From Planctomycetaceae bacterium (lineage in GTDB: Bacteria > Planctomycetota > Planctomycetia > Planctomycetales > Planctomycetaceae), in the NCBI GenBank assembly GCA_900299185.1, contig OMIV01000118.1, positions 1 through 59,109 of the forward strand: a stretch of DNA of 59,109 bases. The letters run 5' to 3'. Both the position numbers and the translations under genes were made by a program. Below are positions 35,761 through 44,851 of this stretch, in pieces (position 1 is the first letter of the stretch; the number at the start of each line of letters is the position of its first letter). The notes beneath the pieces are model-generated. The model saw nothing but the letters and a program-made list of their open reading frames with translations. It was not told the origin of the DNA and searched no databases.

Positions 35761-36405
35761 TTAGATCGTCGTGACGATGTCCTCGTGTTTGAAACGAACT
35801 TTGGGCAGAGCCGCGTACTTATCCTCTGCCGCACGATAGCCAACGGCGCACGCCACAGAGGTCACGTAACCCTTGGCAGGTAGATCCAACAGGCTGTCGT
35901 ACTTGGCGGGATCAATGCCTTCCATCGGGCAGGCATCAATGCCCATCAAGGCCGCGCACGCCATGAACTGACCGAGCGCGATATAGACCTGCCTCGTCGC
36001 CCATTCGTTGATCGGGAACGTGTCTCGAATCAGGCTGCCGACCAGCATCTTGCGGAAGCCAGCCAACGACTCGGTAGCGATCCCTCGAACCTCAGCAGTC
36101 CGCGCCACGAAGCTGTCGATGTAGTTCACATCAACGTCCTTCTTGATCGCAAACACGACCATATGTGAGCACTCAACCGGCTGAGTTTGCCCCCACGACA
36201 TCGGCGGCATCTGAGCCCGAACAGCGGGATCGGTAACCACAAAGAAGTGCCACGGCTGCAAACCAAAGCTTGAAGGAGTCAGCACCAATGACTGCTCCAA
36301 CACTTGCCAATCAGCGGCAGAAATCTTGCGAGTCGGGTCGAACTTCTTAGTCGCGTATCGCCATTCGAGCTGAGCTTGAATCACGTCTCCAGAAACTGCG
36401 GTCAT
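35761..36405 (-). CDS. NAD(P)H-dependent nitroreductase (NfsB-like)
   Basis: The protein has 214 aa, one FMN-binding nitroreductase domain. Supporting segments are the N-terminal WRYATKKFDPTRKIS, the FMN-contact LTPSSFGLQPWHFFVVTD, and the C-terminal GIDACPMEGIDPAKYDSLLDL. Such enzymes reduce nitroaromatics and quinones as homodimers. The start at 36405 follows AAAGAGTTTC. It lies 76 bp after fxsA on the same strand. Confidence 0.9.
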   Translation of the reverse strand: MTAVSGDVIQAQLEWRYATKKFDPTRKISAADWQVLEQSLVLTPSSFGLQPWHFFVVTDPAVRAQMPPMSWGQTQPVECSHMVVFAIKKDVDVNYIDSFVARTAEVRGIATESLAGFRKMLVGSLIRDTFPINEWATRQVYIALGQFMACAALMGIDACPMEGIDPAKYDSLLDLPAKGYVTSVACAVGYRAAEDKYAALPKVRFKHEDIVTTI

Positions 36406-36481
36406 GAAACTCTTTCATTGGTAGGTGGGAAGAATTGGGTTGTTCAATCTCACTGAGGAAGCCCGAACGCTGCGGTCCTCG

Positions 36482-36967
36482 CTATTCGATGTTGCGTCGC
36501 ACGAACTCGGCATCGATCACGTCTGGCGGAGTCTGAGTAGTTGTATCGAGCGGGTCAGTGCTGGCGACGGATGTGTAAGTCTGCCCGTTGACCTGCACTC
36601 GCACGGCGAGCTTCGCACGAATGTTCGATCCGACGTATCTCAAGACCATACGACGAATCGGCGGCACAAGCAGGCACAGTGCCATGATGTCGGTGACGAA
36701 ACCTGGAAGCGCAAGCAACATGCCCGCGATGAAGATGATGAGCCCATCCAACAGCTTGTCAGCAGGCATCTTTCCCTGACTGGTCTGCCGCTGAATCTCA
36801 CGTAGCGTCTCAACGCCTTGCCACTTTGCGACCGTCGCTCCGACCATTCCCATGACAATCAGCAACAAGACAGTCGGCCAAATGCCAATCCGCGTGCCCA
36901 GCGAAATTAAGACCGCGATCTCAAGAACGGGCACCAGCGTCAGCAGTAAGAACACCTTCAGGCACAA
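36482..36967 (-). CDS. fxsA: FxsA family membrane protein
   Basis: The protein has 161 aa with the FxsA domain at its N-terminus: KVFLLLTLVPVLEIAVLISL, GIWPTVLLLIVMGMVGATVA, and the loop EIQRQTSQGKMPADKLLDGL, then LPGFVTDIMALCLLVPPIRR. FxsA proteins are inner-membrane proteins; E. coli FxsA modifies phage exclusion by the F plasmid, and the general role is unknown. A TTG start at 36967 (product MCLKVFLLL) is proposed because GTGGAGACGAAAC directly precedes it and the family begins here. An ATG at 37057 would extend it by 30 unrelated residues and overlap the end of hemB. Confidence 0.85.
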   Translation of the reverse strand: MCLKVFLLLTLVPVLEIAVLISLGTRIGIWPTVLLLIVMGMVGATVAKWQGVETLREIQRQTSQGKMPADKLLDGLIIFIAGMLLALPGFVTDIMALCLLVPPIRRMVLRYVGSNIRAKLAVRVQVNGQTYTSVASTDPLDTTTQTPPDVIDAEFVRRNIE

Positions 36968-37038
36968 GTTTCGTCTCCACACCAAGAACGAGTGCGACGA
37001 GCTTCCGCCGCACTCCGCATGACCTTGATCTGGTCGAG

Positions 37039-38082
37039 TTACCGATCGCTCAGCCATTCGGCCACTTGAGGAGCGAAGTATGTCAGGATCACATCAGCGC
37101 CCGCGCGACGAATGCCCAACAGCATCTCGAGCACCGCCGCCCGTTCGTCGAGCCAACCCGCAGCAGCGGCTGACTTGATCATCAAGTACTCGCCGCTGAC
37201 GTGATAAGCCGCGACCGGCAACGTCGTGTTCTCACGCAGCGTGCGGATGACATCGAGATACGGACCGGCTGGCTTCACCATCACAATGTCCGCGCCTTCG
37301 GCTTCATCGAGCTCCAGTTCTCGCAATGCCTCGCGCACGTTGGCCGGATCCATCTGATAGGTCCGCTTATCCTTCGGCACTGGCTTGTAGGCGTTGGCCT
37401 TCGGAGCCGAATCCAATGCTCCTCGAAACGGACCATAAAACGCCGACGCATACTTGGCGGTGTAAGCCATGATCGACACGTCGGTGTAACCGTCTTCGTC
37501 GAGCGCCGCGCGAATCTGGCCAACGCGACCGTCCATCATGTCGCTGGGAGCCACAATGTCGGCACCCGCAGCGGCGTGAGCCAACGCTTGCTCGCACAAC
37601 ACGGCAACCGTGATGTCATTCAGGATCTCTCCTTCTTCCGACACGATGCCGTCATGCCCGTCGCTGTTGTAAGGATCCAAGGCGATGTCGGTGATCACGC
37701 AAGTATCCGGGCAAGCGTCCTTAATTCGCTGAATCGCTTCCGGGATCAGCCCCTCAGGATTCATCGCTTCGTCACCGTTCTCCGTCTTCAGCGACTCATC
37801 GATCTTCGGAAAGATCACGATCTTATCGATGCCCAACTTGGAAACTCGCTTCACTTCCTTCACGAGTCCCTTCACCGACCAACGAGTCTGGCCGGGCATG
37901 GCCGCGATGGGCGTGTCCTCTTGGTCCGCATGCAGAAACAGTGGGTAGATCAATTGGCCGATCTCCAATTGAGTCTCGCGCACCATCGAGCGGATCGCGG
38001 GAGTGCGACGATTGCGGCGCGGTCGCGAAGGCAATTCCAGGCTCATCGGGAATTCGTTGGCGGCTTCATCATCCTGAGTCAT
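37039..38082 (-). CDS. hemB: Delta-aminolevulinic acid dehydratase (porphobilinogen synthase)
   Basis: The protein has 347 aa. HemB condenses two 5-aminolevulinate molecules to porphobilinogen in haem synthesis. The two active-site lysines are Lys210 (MAYTAKYASAFYGPFR) and Lys270 (ADIVMVKPAGPYLD). The metal-binding stretch reads TDIALDPYNSDGHDG, without the cysteine-rich zinc site, so it is of the magnesium/zinc-independent type. The start at 38082 follows AAAGGATGAACCTAG. It is followed by fxsA, whose start lies 72 bp after the hemB stop. Confidence 0.96.
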   Translation of the reverse strand: MTQDDEAANEFPMSLELPSRPRRNRRTPAIRSMVRETQLEIGQLIYPLFLHADQEDTPIAAMPGQTRWSVKGLVKEVKRVSKLGIDKIVIFPKIDESLKTENGDEAMNPEGLIPEAIQRIKDACPDTCVITDIALDPYNSDGHDGIVSEEGEILNDITVAVLCEQALAHAAAGADIVAPSDMMDGRVGQIRAALDEDGYTDVSIMAYTAKYASAFYGPFRGALDSAPKANAYKPVPKDKRTYQMDPANVREALRELELDEAEGADIVMVKPAGPYLDVIRTLRENTTLPVAAYHVSGEYLMIKSAAAAGWLDERAAVLEMLLGIRRAGADVILTYFAPQVAEWLSDR

Positions 38083-38260
38083 CTAGGTTCATCCTTTGAA
38101 AAGTAGAAATCGTGAGTGTGAAAGAGTTGAGCGAGCCTATGGGCTGATCATCGCGGATCAACGCTCATGAAGTCAGTCATCAAGCCGTCCAGTTGAGTCG
38201 ATCGAGGCTGCAAGAATTCTGACAAGCCAGAATGAAGCCTCAGACTGACTCGCACCATCT

Positions 38261-38725
38261 CTAAGAAACTTCCGCCCAAACAACGACTTCCACAGCGGCG
38301 TCGAGAGGCAGTTCGTTGGCCCCCACAGCGATGCGAGTATGTCGTCCGGCTTCGCCCAAGACGTCGGCCAGTAAATTTGAAGCACCGTTCATGACTTGAG
38401 CATGACCATGAAACCCCGGTGCTGAATTCACATAACCTTCGACTCGCACAATCTGCTTGATCTGATTGAGCGATCCGACCGCGTGTCGCAATTGTGCCAG
38501 TGCGTTGATCGCGGCGATGCGAGCAGCTTGCGATCCCTCTTCGACCGACAAGTTCCCGCCGACCTTGCCGCTGAAGACCAATGATCCGCCCACAAACGGC
38601 AATTGACCGCTCGTCACAACGAGATGCCCAAACTTCACCACTGGCACATAAGCCCCCACCGCCGGCGGAGCTGCGGGCAATTCGATACCAAGTGACTTAA
38701 GCCGTTCTTCAGCGACTGAGGACAT
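38261..38725 (-). CDS. RidA family protein (YjgF-like)
   Basis: The protein has 154 aa. Family marks are [34 protein letters not shown], and [20 protein letters not shown]; the C-terminus [15 protein letters not shown] has the AxVEVxxxA form of the YjgF branch related to the RidA protein at 15501-15947, and both start with an extended N-terminus. The start at 38725 ([11 protein letters not shown]) follows AGAAGGATGCTCGCT. An ATG three codons earlier is too close to AGAAGG. It opens the minus-strand run that contains hemB. Confidence 0.88.
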   Translation of the reverse strand: MSSVAEERLKSLGIELPAAPPAVGAYVPVVKFGHLVVTSGQLPFVGGSLVFSGKVGGNLSVEEGSQAARIAAINALAQLRHAVGSLNQIKQIVRVEGYVNSAPGFHGHAQVMNGASNLLADVLGEAGRHTRIAVGANELPLDAAVEVVVWAEVS

Positions 38726-38870
38726 AGCGAGCATCCTTCTCTGATGAGGTTGAACCTTAAACGTTGCGGGCTCGACTGAGCTGACGCCGTAATCGCGGCA
38801 GCCTACTGGACCTCGCGCCGCCAGCGAAACTCGCCCCCGCTGACATGCCCTGACGAAGCATTCGCTCGGA

Positions 38871-39373
38871 ATGAAGACCAAAGGACCGCGCCAATGGAAT
38901 GGATCGTGAATCAGAGCAGAACCAATCCCTCTGTTTTGCTTCTCTCTGTTTCCTTCGTTTGCTCCTGTTCAAAGTCTGGATGAAGACAGTTGGAACAGAA
39001 GCAAACAGAGGGAACGGAGAAGAAGACCAACAGAGAATTTCGCTTTGTCGTCTTTGATCAGCGGTTGTTAGTGATGATCAGTGTTCCCGCTTCTGTCTCT
39101 TCTTGGCTGAGATAAAGACAGGAGGACCGCGCGAATGAAATGGAGCGCGTATCAGAACAGAACCAATCCCTCTGTTTTGCTTTTCTCTGTTTCCTTCGTT
39201 TGCTCCTGTTCAAAGTCTGGATGAAGACGGTTGGAACAGAAGCAAACAGAGAGAACGGAGAAGAAGACCAACAGAGAACTGACAAGGCTTCGAACCTCCG
39301 GTCAGCAGTTATCGACCCGAAGCCTTCGTCCCCATTCGCGCTCCATTTCATACGCGCGGCTTATCGTCTTCAT
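38871..39373 (+). repeat. Repeat family A, two tandem copies
   Basis: The first copy starts ATGAAGACCAAAGGACCGCG at 38871; its right end decays near 39100. The second (39112-39373, 262 bp) runs from ATAAAGACAGGAGGACCGCG to an inverted end closing CGTCTTCAT. Both contain AACAGAAGCAAACAGAG and GTTCAAAGTCTGGATGAAGA. This fills most of the 804-bp gap 38726-39529, which has no gene. Confidence 0.88.
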
Positions 39374-39529
39374 TGAGTGATAGGGCTGCATGACAACCAA
39401 GAGCCGCAGCGAGACGGTGAGGTCTGATGTGCCGCTCGCCTTTTTGCAGGTTCTTTCCAGAATCGGTCTAAGGTCCAGTCGAGATCGGCGTCTTCATGGC
39501 ACGCCAGCACCTGACTCCTGGGGACGAGG

Positions 39530-40144
39530 ATGGCCAACCACGGAAAGCAATCTGATGCGGGACGAGAAACGCTCGTCGCCGCCCCACTGACTGCAGCGAC
39601 AAATTCAAGTTGCGGCTCTTCAACCGAAAGTCATGCGGACTGGATCCGTGCGACACTCGATCGGTTTGAAGGACCGCTGCTGAGGTACGCGCTGCGCATC
39701 ACGGGGGAACTCGAAGCCGCAAGAGATGTCGTTCAAGAGACGTTTCTAAAGCTCTGCAAAGAGGACCGCGCGGCGATCGAGCAGCATCTTTCCCAATGGC
39801 TCTTCACCGTCTGCCGGAATCGAGCGCTGGACGTTCATCGAAAGGAACGTCGTATGTCGCCCGTTATGGATTTGGATCAGCGGTCGTCGCCTCAAGTCGA
39901 CACACCGCAGGACGTCGCTGAGTTGAAAGAGACGACGTCAAAAGTCCTCAGCTTGTTGCCTCAGTTGCCGCCCAATCAGCAAGAGGTCATCCGGCTCAAG
40001 TTTCAAAACGAGCTGAGTTATCGCGAGATCTCTGACGTGACCGGACTCTCGGTGACCAACGTCGGCTTCTTGCTGCATGTCGGACTGAAGCGGTTGCGCG
40101 AACTGCTGAAGACCGCCGGATTCCGCGAGCCCGTCCTGAGTTAG
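39530..40144 (+). CDS. ECF-type RNA polymerase sigma factor
   Basis: The protein has 204 aa. Region 2 (about 42-105, RFEGPLLRYALRITGELEAA and VVQETFLKL) and region 4 (about 145-195, LPPNQQEVIRLKFQNELSYR and GLSVTNVGFLLHVGLKRLRE) are clear. The long, low-complexity N-terminus (about 1-35) is unusual. The ATG at 39530 follows GGGGACGAGG. The next gene (40222-43323), 77 bp away on the same strand, has an anti-sigma-like N-terminus, so it is the likely partner and the two may form an operon. Confidence 0.92.
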   Translation: MANHGKQSDAGRETLVAAPLTAATNSSCGSSTESHADWIRATLDRFEGPLLRYALRITGELEAARDVVQETFLKLCKEDRAAIEQHLSQWLFTVCRNRALDVHRKERRMSPVMDLDQRSSPQVDTPQDVAELKETTSKVLSLLPQLPPNQQEVIRLKFQNELSYREISDVTGLSVTNVGFLLHVGLKRLRELLKTAGFREPVLS

Positions 40145-40221
40145 CGATTCAATGGCCGCCCTTTGCTCCGCGAACGGTGACCGCAAAAAGCTTCCATCTC
40201 TCCTCCTGCGGGAGTTTCCAA

Positions 40222-43200
40222 ATGAATTCCTTCGATCTGAATGACCCGCGTTTAACGGCGTATGCGCTCGGTGAATTGCCCGAGTCCGAACGTCTCGCTG
40301 TCGAGCAATGGCTGGAAGAATCCGCCGGAGCGCAAGCAGCACTTCTCGAGATCCAAGAGACGATCAACCTCGTGAAGGACGAGCTTGCTGCCGAGCCTGC
40401 TCCGGCTTTGACGACCTCGCAGCGACAAGCGATCGAAGCGCAACTCGCGACAGCACCGGCAGTCTCGCCAGTCGCGACCTCTCAGCCTGTAACAGTTGCC
40501 ACAGTGCGAACAGAAGAACGAGCGAGCCTGAGCTGGCGTTGGCTGAGTCTCGGCCTGACGACAGCGGCGTTAGTCGGCATCGCACTCGTTTTGCCGCGAG
40601 ACGAGCGGCGCCAGAATCTCGAACGAAAACTGGCACGTAATGACGGTGAGGTTGGGACCGCAGAAGTTGCGATGAGCGACCAGAAGACAAGAGCACTCGG
40701 CGATGCTGCTGCCGCTGTGCCAGTCGATGAGAGCAAGCCCTTTGATGAACTCGTTGTTGATTACAACAAGGCGTACCAAGCGCGCGACTTTGTGACATCT
40801 GCTGCCATCGCAAAACGAGCGAAGCAGATTGATCCCGAGAATCCTGTGTCTGTTGAAATGGAGCTGAAAGCGCGGTTTGCAGCCCGTAATGAGTCGAACA
40901 AGGCTTTGCGTGAGACCAACGAAACTTTGACATGGAGTACCTTGGACGACGTCGAGTCTGCATTAGCGAAAACGAGCATCGATAACTCTAGTCCGGTACC
41001 CGAACACGATCGCCGCATCGCCAATAAGCCTTCATACGCTGGACGTCGCACCGATGGCGGCATCGACGCGCAGCAACAAACACCCTCAGCAGGACTCGTC
41101 GCGGGGGCCGGAGCACCGACTTCGGCGGCGAAATCCGAACTCACTAAAGATAAGCAGGTCGCCTCTTTAGCGACTGCGGCGAGTTCAGAACCGTCGCGAC
41201 ACAAAATGAAAATCGAAGCAGCAACGAACGCATCACCGACTCGGTTCTCCTCGACCACGAACCCTGCTGATCGAGGCAGCCTCGGTGGAGAAGGAGCACC
41301 CGCACCGCAAGCCTCGCTCGCAAAGGGAGCTGTTAATCGCACGGCGAGTCGAGAAGGCAACGCCCCCAATGACCGGCTGCAGGCAGGAGTCGACAAGCCG
41401 TTTGCTGCCGGTCCCATGCCTGGAAAGCGAATGGAGGGCGAAGCGAAATCCAAGTCCGATCAATCTCGCGAGTATGCATCGAAGAATGGCGAGAAAGCGC
41501 CTCAGTCGTCAGACGGCGCTCAAAAGGCGTCTGGCGCGCCGGCGGGAAGCAAGCCCGCGTCGGCAGCCACACGGAAGACCGTCTTGTTTGCCGACGAAAG
41601 CCGCAATCGAACGACAGCAACAGCAAAGGCTCCCGGAACGCCGAAGACGGAAGCTGAAGTTGCGAAGCTGATGCAAGCACGTGGCGCGGTTCCAGCAGCG
41701 GGACAACCGGAAGCGAAGGACGCATCGGCCAGTCGAGCCTTAGCTGGCCGTGACGCCTTAGCACTCCGCGACAGCGATCGGAAGAAGCTCGAAGAGAAGC
41801 TGCCTCGCGGCATTGATGCCTACAACCTTCAAAAGGAATCGCGCGATCAAGCTCCGAATGCCGAAGCCTACGAGCCCATCACCGAGAACGAGTTCCTCGT
41901 GCCTCAAGAGTCGCCGTTGTCGACGTTCTCGATCGACGTTGATTCGGCGTCGTATGCCAACATGCGACGGTTCCTCACCGGGGGACAACTCCCGCCGCCG
42001 AACGCGATCCGCATTGAAGAACTCGTCAACTACTTCTCGTACCAGTACGCACAACCGGCGGACGGGCAGCCATTCTCGGTGCTCGCTGATGCCGCGCCTT
42101 GCCCCTGGAGTAAGGACAACTACATCGCTCGCATCGGCCTGAAGGCGCGCGACATCGACAAGTCGAAACGACCGCCGACGAATCTCGTCTTCTTGATCGA
42201 CGTCTCGGGTTCAATGGCGACGACGAACAAACTCCCGCTCGTGAAGCGCGGCATGTCGCTGCTCGTTGAGGAGATGACCGAGATCGATCGCATCTCGATC
42301 GTGACCTATGCGGGTGACGCGGGACTGAAGCTCGAACCGACGACCGGCAACGAGCAAGCTCGGATCATGAACGTGATCGACGGGCTCAATGCGGGCGGCT
42401 CAACGAATGGAGCGGCGGGCATCAACCTCGCGTATGAGCAAGCTCTGCGGAACTTCAATAAGGACGCTGCGAACCGAGTCATTCTCTGCACCGACGGCGA
42501 CTTCAATGTCGGCGTCAGTAACGACGACGAACTCGTGAAGCTGATTCAGGCACAAGCCAAGACCGGCGTCTACTTGAGCATCTTCGGCTTCGGAATGGGC
42601 AACCTGAAGGACTCGAAACTCGAAAAGCTCGCTGACAAAGGCAACGGTCACTACGGCTACATCGACGACCTCAACGAAGCTCGCAAGGTCTTCAACGAAG
42701 AACTGGTCGGCACGCTCTACACCGTCGCGAAGGACGTGAAGCTGCAAGTCGAGTTCAACCCGCTGACGGTCGGAGCCTATCGCTTGATCGGCTACGAGAA
42801 CCGGACGCTCGCCGCTCAAGACTTCAACGACGACACAAAGGACGCGGGCGAAATCGGAGCCGGTCATACCGTGACCGCGCTCTACGAGATCGTGCCGGTC
42901 GGCAAGTGGCCGAAGCCGTCGGGTGTTGATCCGCTGAAGTATGCGGCGGCGGATAAGGCAGCTGATCGCAAGTTGGCCGAAGCCAAAGACGCCGCGAAGA
43001 AGGTGCCTGCGGACGTTGCCGATGACCTCTTCACGGTGAAGCTGCGCTACAAGCTGCCGGACGCCGAGACGAGCGTGAAGACCATTGACTACGTCGTCGA
43101 CGACATCACTGGAAAGAAAATTACACCGAGTAGCGACCTCATGTGGGCCGCATCGGTTGCGAACTTCGGCATGCAACTGCGTCACTCGAAGCACGCTGGA

Positions 43201-43323
43201 AATTGGACGCTCGATGCGATCGCTGAGACAGCGGGAGCACTTGTTGAAGGCGACCGTACCGGACGTCGAACAGAGTTCGTCGAACTCGTGAAGAAGGCGT
43301 CTGAGCTGAGAACTCGGAAGTAG
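40222..43323 (+). CDS. Anti-sigma-like N-terminus fused to YfbK-type VWA protein
   Basis: The protein has 1033 aa. Residues about 1-60 (LTAYALGELPESERLAVEQW) resemble an anti-sigma-factor N-terminal domain without a zinc motif. A membrane helix spans about 104-124 (WRWLSLGLTTAALVGIALVL). A long low-complexity spacer (about 200-520) follows. The C-terminal part has a YfbK/DUF3520-type region: STFSIDVDSASYANMRRFL, then a VWA domain from about 654 (VFLIDVSGSM, intact MIDAS) to about 820, and a C-terminal domain (LMWAASVANFGMQLRHSKHA). The start at 40222 follows GGGAGTTTCCAA. Function is not established; it may sense an envelope signal and control the adjacent sigma factor. Confidence 0.88.
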   Translation: MNSFDLNDPRLTAYALGELPESERLAVEQWLEESAGAQAALLEIQETINLVKDELAAEPAPALTTSQRQAIEAQLATAPAVSPVATSQPVTVATVRTEERASLSWRWLSLGLTTAALVGIALVLPRDERRQNLERKLARNDGEVGTAEVAMSDQKTRALGDAAAAVPVDESKPFDELVVDYNKAYQARDFVTSAAIAKRAKQIDPENPVSVEMELKARFAARNESNKALRETNETLTWSTLDDVESALAKTSIDNSSPVPEHDRRIANKPSYAGRRTDGGIDAQQQTPSAGLVAGAGAPTSAAKSELTKDKQVASLATAASSEPSRHKMKIEAATNASPTRFSSTTNPADRGSLGGEGAPAPQASLAKGAVNRTASREGNAPNDRLQAGVDKPFAAGPMPGKRMEGEAKSKSDQSREYASKNGEKAPQSSDGAQKASGAPAGSKPASAATRKTVLFADESRNRTTATAKAPGTPKTEAEVAKLMQARGAVPAAGQPEAKDASASRALAGRDALALRDSDRKKLEEKLPRGIDAYNLQKESRDQAPNAEAYEPITENEFLVPQESPLSTFSIDVDSASYANMRRFLTGGQLPPPNAIRIEELVNYFSYQYAQPADGQPFSVLADAAPCPWSKDNYIARIGLKARDIDKSKRPPTNLVFLIDVSGSMATTNKLPLVKRGMSLLVEEMTEIDRISIVTYAGDAGLKLEPTTGNEQARIMNVIDGLNAGGSTNGAAGINLAYEQALRNFNKDAANRVILCTDGDFNVGVSNDDELVKLIQAQAKTGVYLSIFGFGMGNLKDSKLEKLADKGNGHYGYIDDLNEARKVFNEELVGTLYTVAKDVKLQVEFNPLTVGAYRLIGYENRTLAAQDFNDDTKDAGEIGAGHTVTALYEIVPVGKWPKPSGVDPLKYAAADKAADRKLAEAKDAAKKVPADVADDLFTVKLRYKLPDAETSVKTIDYVVDDITGKKITPSSDLMWAASVANFGMQLRHSKHAGNWTLDAIAETAGALVEGDRTGRRTEFVELVKKASELRTRK

Positions 43324-43338
43324 CTCTGACCAATGCCT

Positions 43339-43387
43339 CTCAGTCGCGGAGCGACTGAGCTACGTAGCCGAGTCGCTCCGCGACTCG
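43339..43387 (+). repeat. Repeat family B, 49-bp double hairpin
   Basis: It begins CTCAGTCGCGGAGCGACTGA and ends CGAGTCGCTCCGCGACTCG. It starts 16 bp after the stop of the VWA gene, between convergent genes. In RNA it should form two strong stems, so a role as a terminator of one or both genes is plausible. Confidence 0.88.
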
Positions 43388-43443
43388 GCTTTTCTATTGG
43401 GGCACTACGGAGAAAAACTCGGAAGCACGTTTGCCACTTAATT

Positions 43444-43603
43444 CCCCTCGCCCCTCTGGGGAGAGGGGTCAGGGGTGAGGGGCTACGACCAGCGAGTCTC
43501 CCTCTGTCACGAAGCCGAACGTTGATCCGCTCAATTTGAATTCACGGTCTGTCCTTTGTTGCCCCTCACCTCCAGCCCCTCTCCCCAGAGGGGCGAGGGG
43601 AGA
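43444..43603. repeat. Two inverted copies of repeat family E
   Basis: The first copy (43444-43483) starts CCCCTCGCCCCTCTGGGGAG; the second (43561-43603) is its approximate reverse complement, ending CCCCAGAGGGGCGAGGGG. They are 77 bp apart and could form one large stem. They lie in the 332-bp gap between the convergent VWA and DUF58 genes, which holds no gene. Confidence 0.85.
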
Positions 43604-43655
43604 TTGCAACTTGCGAATGAGTGCCGAGCGAGCTTCACCAGTCAGCTCTCTGCTC

Positions 43656-44549
43656 TCAGAACCGTGCCCGGCGCTGTGAGAGATATTCCAGCAGTGCTTC
43701 GCCGAATTGCATGCTCGTGTCCAATGGCACGAAGTCCGCTCCGATCGAACGGCAGGCTTGCTGATAGGTCGCTCGCAATTCGGCGACCGTTTCTAAGTAG
43801 TCCTCACGAATGCCCGGTGCATCGACCACCAAGTTCTCGCCGGTCTCGGGATCCTTTAGGTCGACGAGTCCATCAAACGGAAACGTGACCTCGGCCTCGT
43901 CCAAGACATGTAACAGGATGACGTCGTGTCCGGCGAACCTCAGCAGCCTCAGTGCGGCAATGACGGGTTCAGGTTCGGTCAACAGATCCGAAAACAGCAT
44001 CACCAAGCTGCGGTGTTTGAGCATCGCCGCAACGTGCTTCAGGTTCCCTGCGATATCCGTTTTGCCGGTTGGCTTCGCCTTGGACAGCAGGGCCAAGATG
44101 TTGCCGAGCTGCGTACGTTTGCTGCGAGCAGGCAGGCTTTGTCGGATCTGGTCGTCGAAGGTCACCAAGCCAACTGGGTCTTGCTGGTGCACCATCAGGT
44201 AGCTGAGCGCCGCAGCTAAGCAGATCGAATAATCAAACTTCGTGAGTTGCTGGCGATACGAGTAGCCCATGCTCTCCGACAGGTCCATCACCAGATAGCC
44301 GGTGATGTTGGTCTCGGCCTGATACTTCTTGATGTAGTACCGGTCGGTCTTCGCATACACGAGCCAATCAATGTCGTGAGGATCATCACCTTGCGAGTAA
44401 CGGCGATGCTCACTGAACTCGACGCTAAAGCCATGAAACGGACTGGCATGCAGACCGGACAGGAAGCCCTCGACAATGAACCTCGCCCGCAGATCCAGTC
44501 GCGAGACGGTCTGAATGACTTCGGGTTTGAGGTACTGCTCGCTGCTCAT
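43656..44549 (-). CDS. DUF58 domain protein (VWA-like fold)
   Basis: The protein has 297 aa. The DUF58 signature RRYSQGDDPHDIDWLVYAKT is present, then YLVMDLSESMGYS with a MIDAS-like DLSES, and DFSICLAAAL-like text (FDYSICLAAALSYLM). DUF58 proteins commonly act with MoxR AAA ATPases and VWA proteins as chaperone-like modules. The ATG at 44549 starts MSSEQYLKPEV; a longer reading to 44729 begins inside a family A repeat end and is rejected. It is divergent from the coiled-coil gene at 44852. Confidence 0.9.
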   Translation of the reverse strand: MSSEQYLKPEVIQTVSRLDLRARFIVEGFLSGLHASPFHGFSVEFSEHRRYSQGDDPHDIDWLVYAKTDRYYIKKYQAETNITGYLVMDLSESMGYSYRQQLTKFDYSICLAAALSYLMVHQQDPVGLVTFDDQIRQSLPARSKRTQLGNILALLSKAKPTGKTDIAGNLKHVAAMLKHRSLVMLFSDLLTEPEPVIAALRLLRFAGHDVILLHVLDEAEVTFPFDGLVDLKDPETGENLVVDAPGIREDYLETVAELRATYQQACRSIGADFVPLDTSMQFGEALLEYLSQRRARF

Positions 44550-44711
44550 GAGGGGGGCCGAAAAGGAGTTAAGACGCATCCAGTCAAAGGCCGCATGGTG
44601 TCGTCGAAGACGTCCGTAAAGACAACGCCTGATGCCGTCTCTACATTCGACGGCCGCTCGTTCTTGAACCACATGGACTGCGTCTTCAACGCTCCGAATC
44701 AAGCGACAAGC

Positions 44712-44779
44712 ATTCGCGCTCCATTTCATTCGCGCGGGCTCAAGACGTAAGAGCCGCGCGAATGAAATGGAGCGCGAAT
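44712..44779. repeat. Repeat family A solo ends, near-perfect 29-bp inverted repeat
   Basis: The left arm ATTCGCGCTCCATTTCATTC... (44712-44741) is mirrored at 44751-44779 with one base deleted and a 9-nt spacer. The arms equal the terminal repeat of family A without its interior. It lies in the divergent promoter region of DUF58 and the coiled-coil gene; nothing else of note is seen in this 302-bp gap. Confidence 0.88.
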
Positions 44780-44851
44780 AAGGTATCAGTTTCGAACGTC
44801 AATCAGTTCTCTCAGCACACACAAACTCGGCTCGTAAGCCCGACTTCCACT

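Noticed and set aside
36968-37057. Longer N-terminus for FxsA starting at the ATG at 37057
   Set aside because: It overlaps the end of hemB, adds 30 residues without family similarity, and the TTG at 36967 has a good ribosome binding site and the family start.
38871-39373. Tandem repeat at 38.9-39.4 kb considered as a CRISPR array
   Set aside because: The units are about 250 bp, have inverted ends and similar interiors, and show no short regularly spaced repeats or spacers; no cas gene is nearby.
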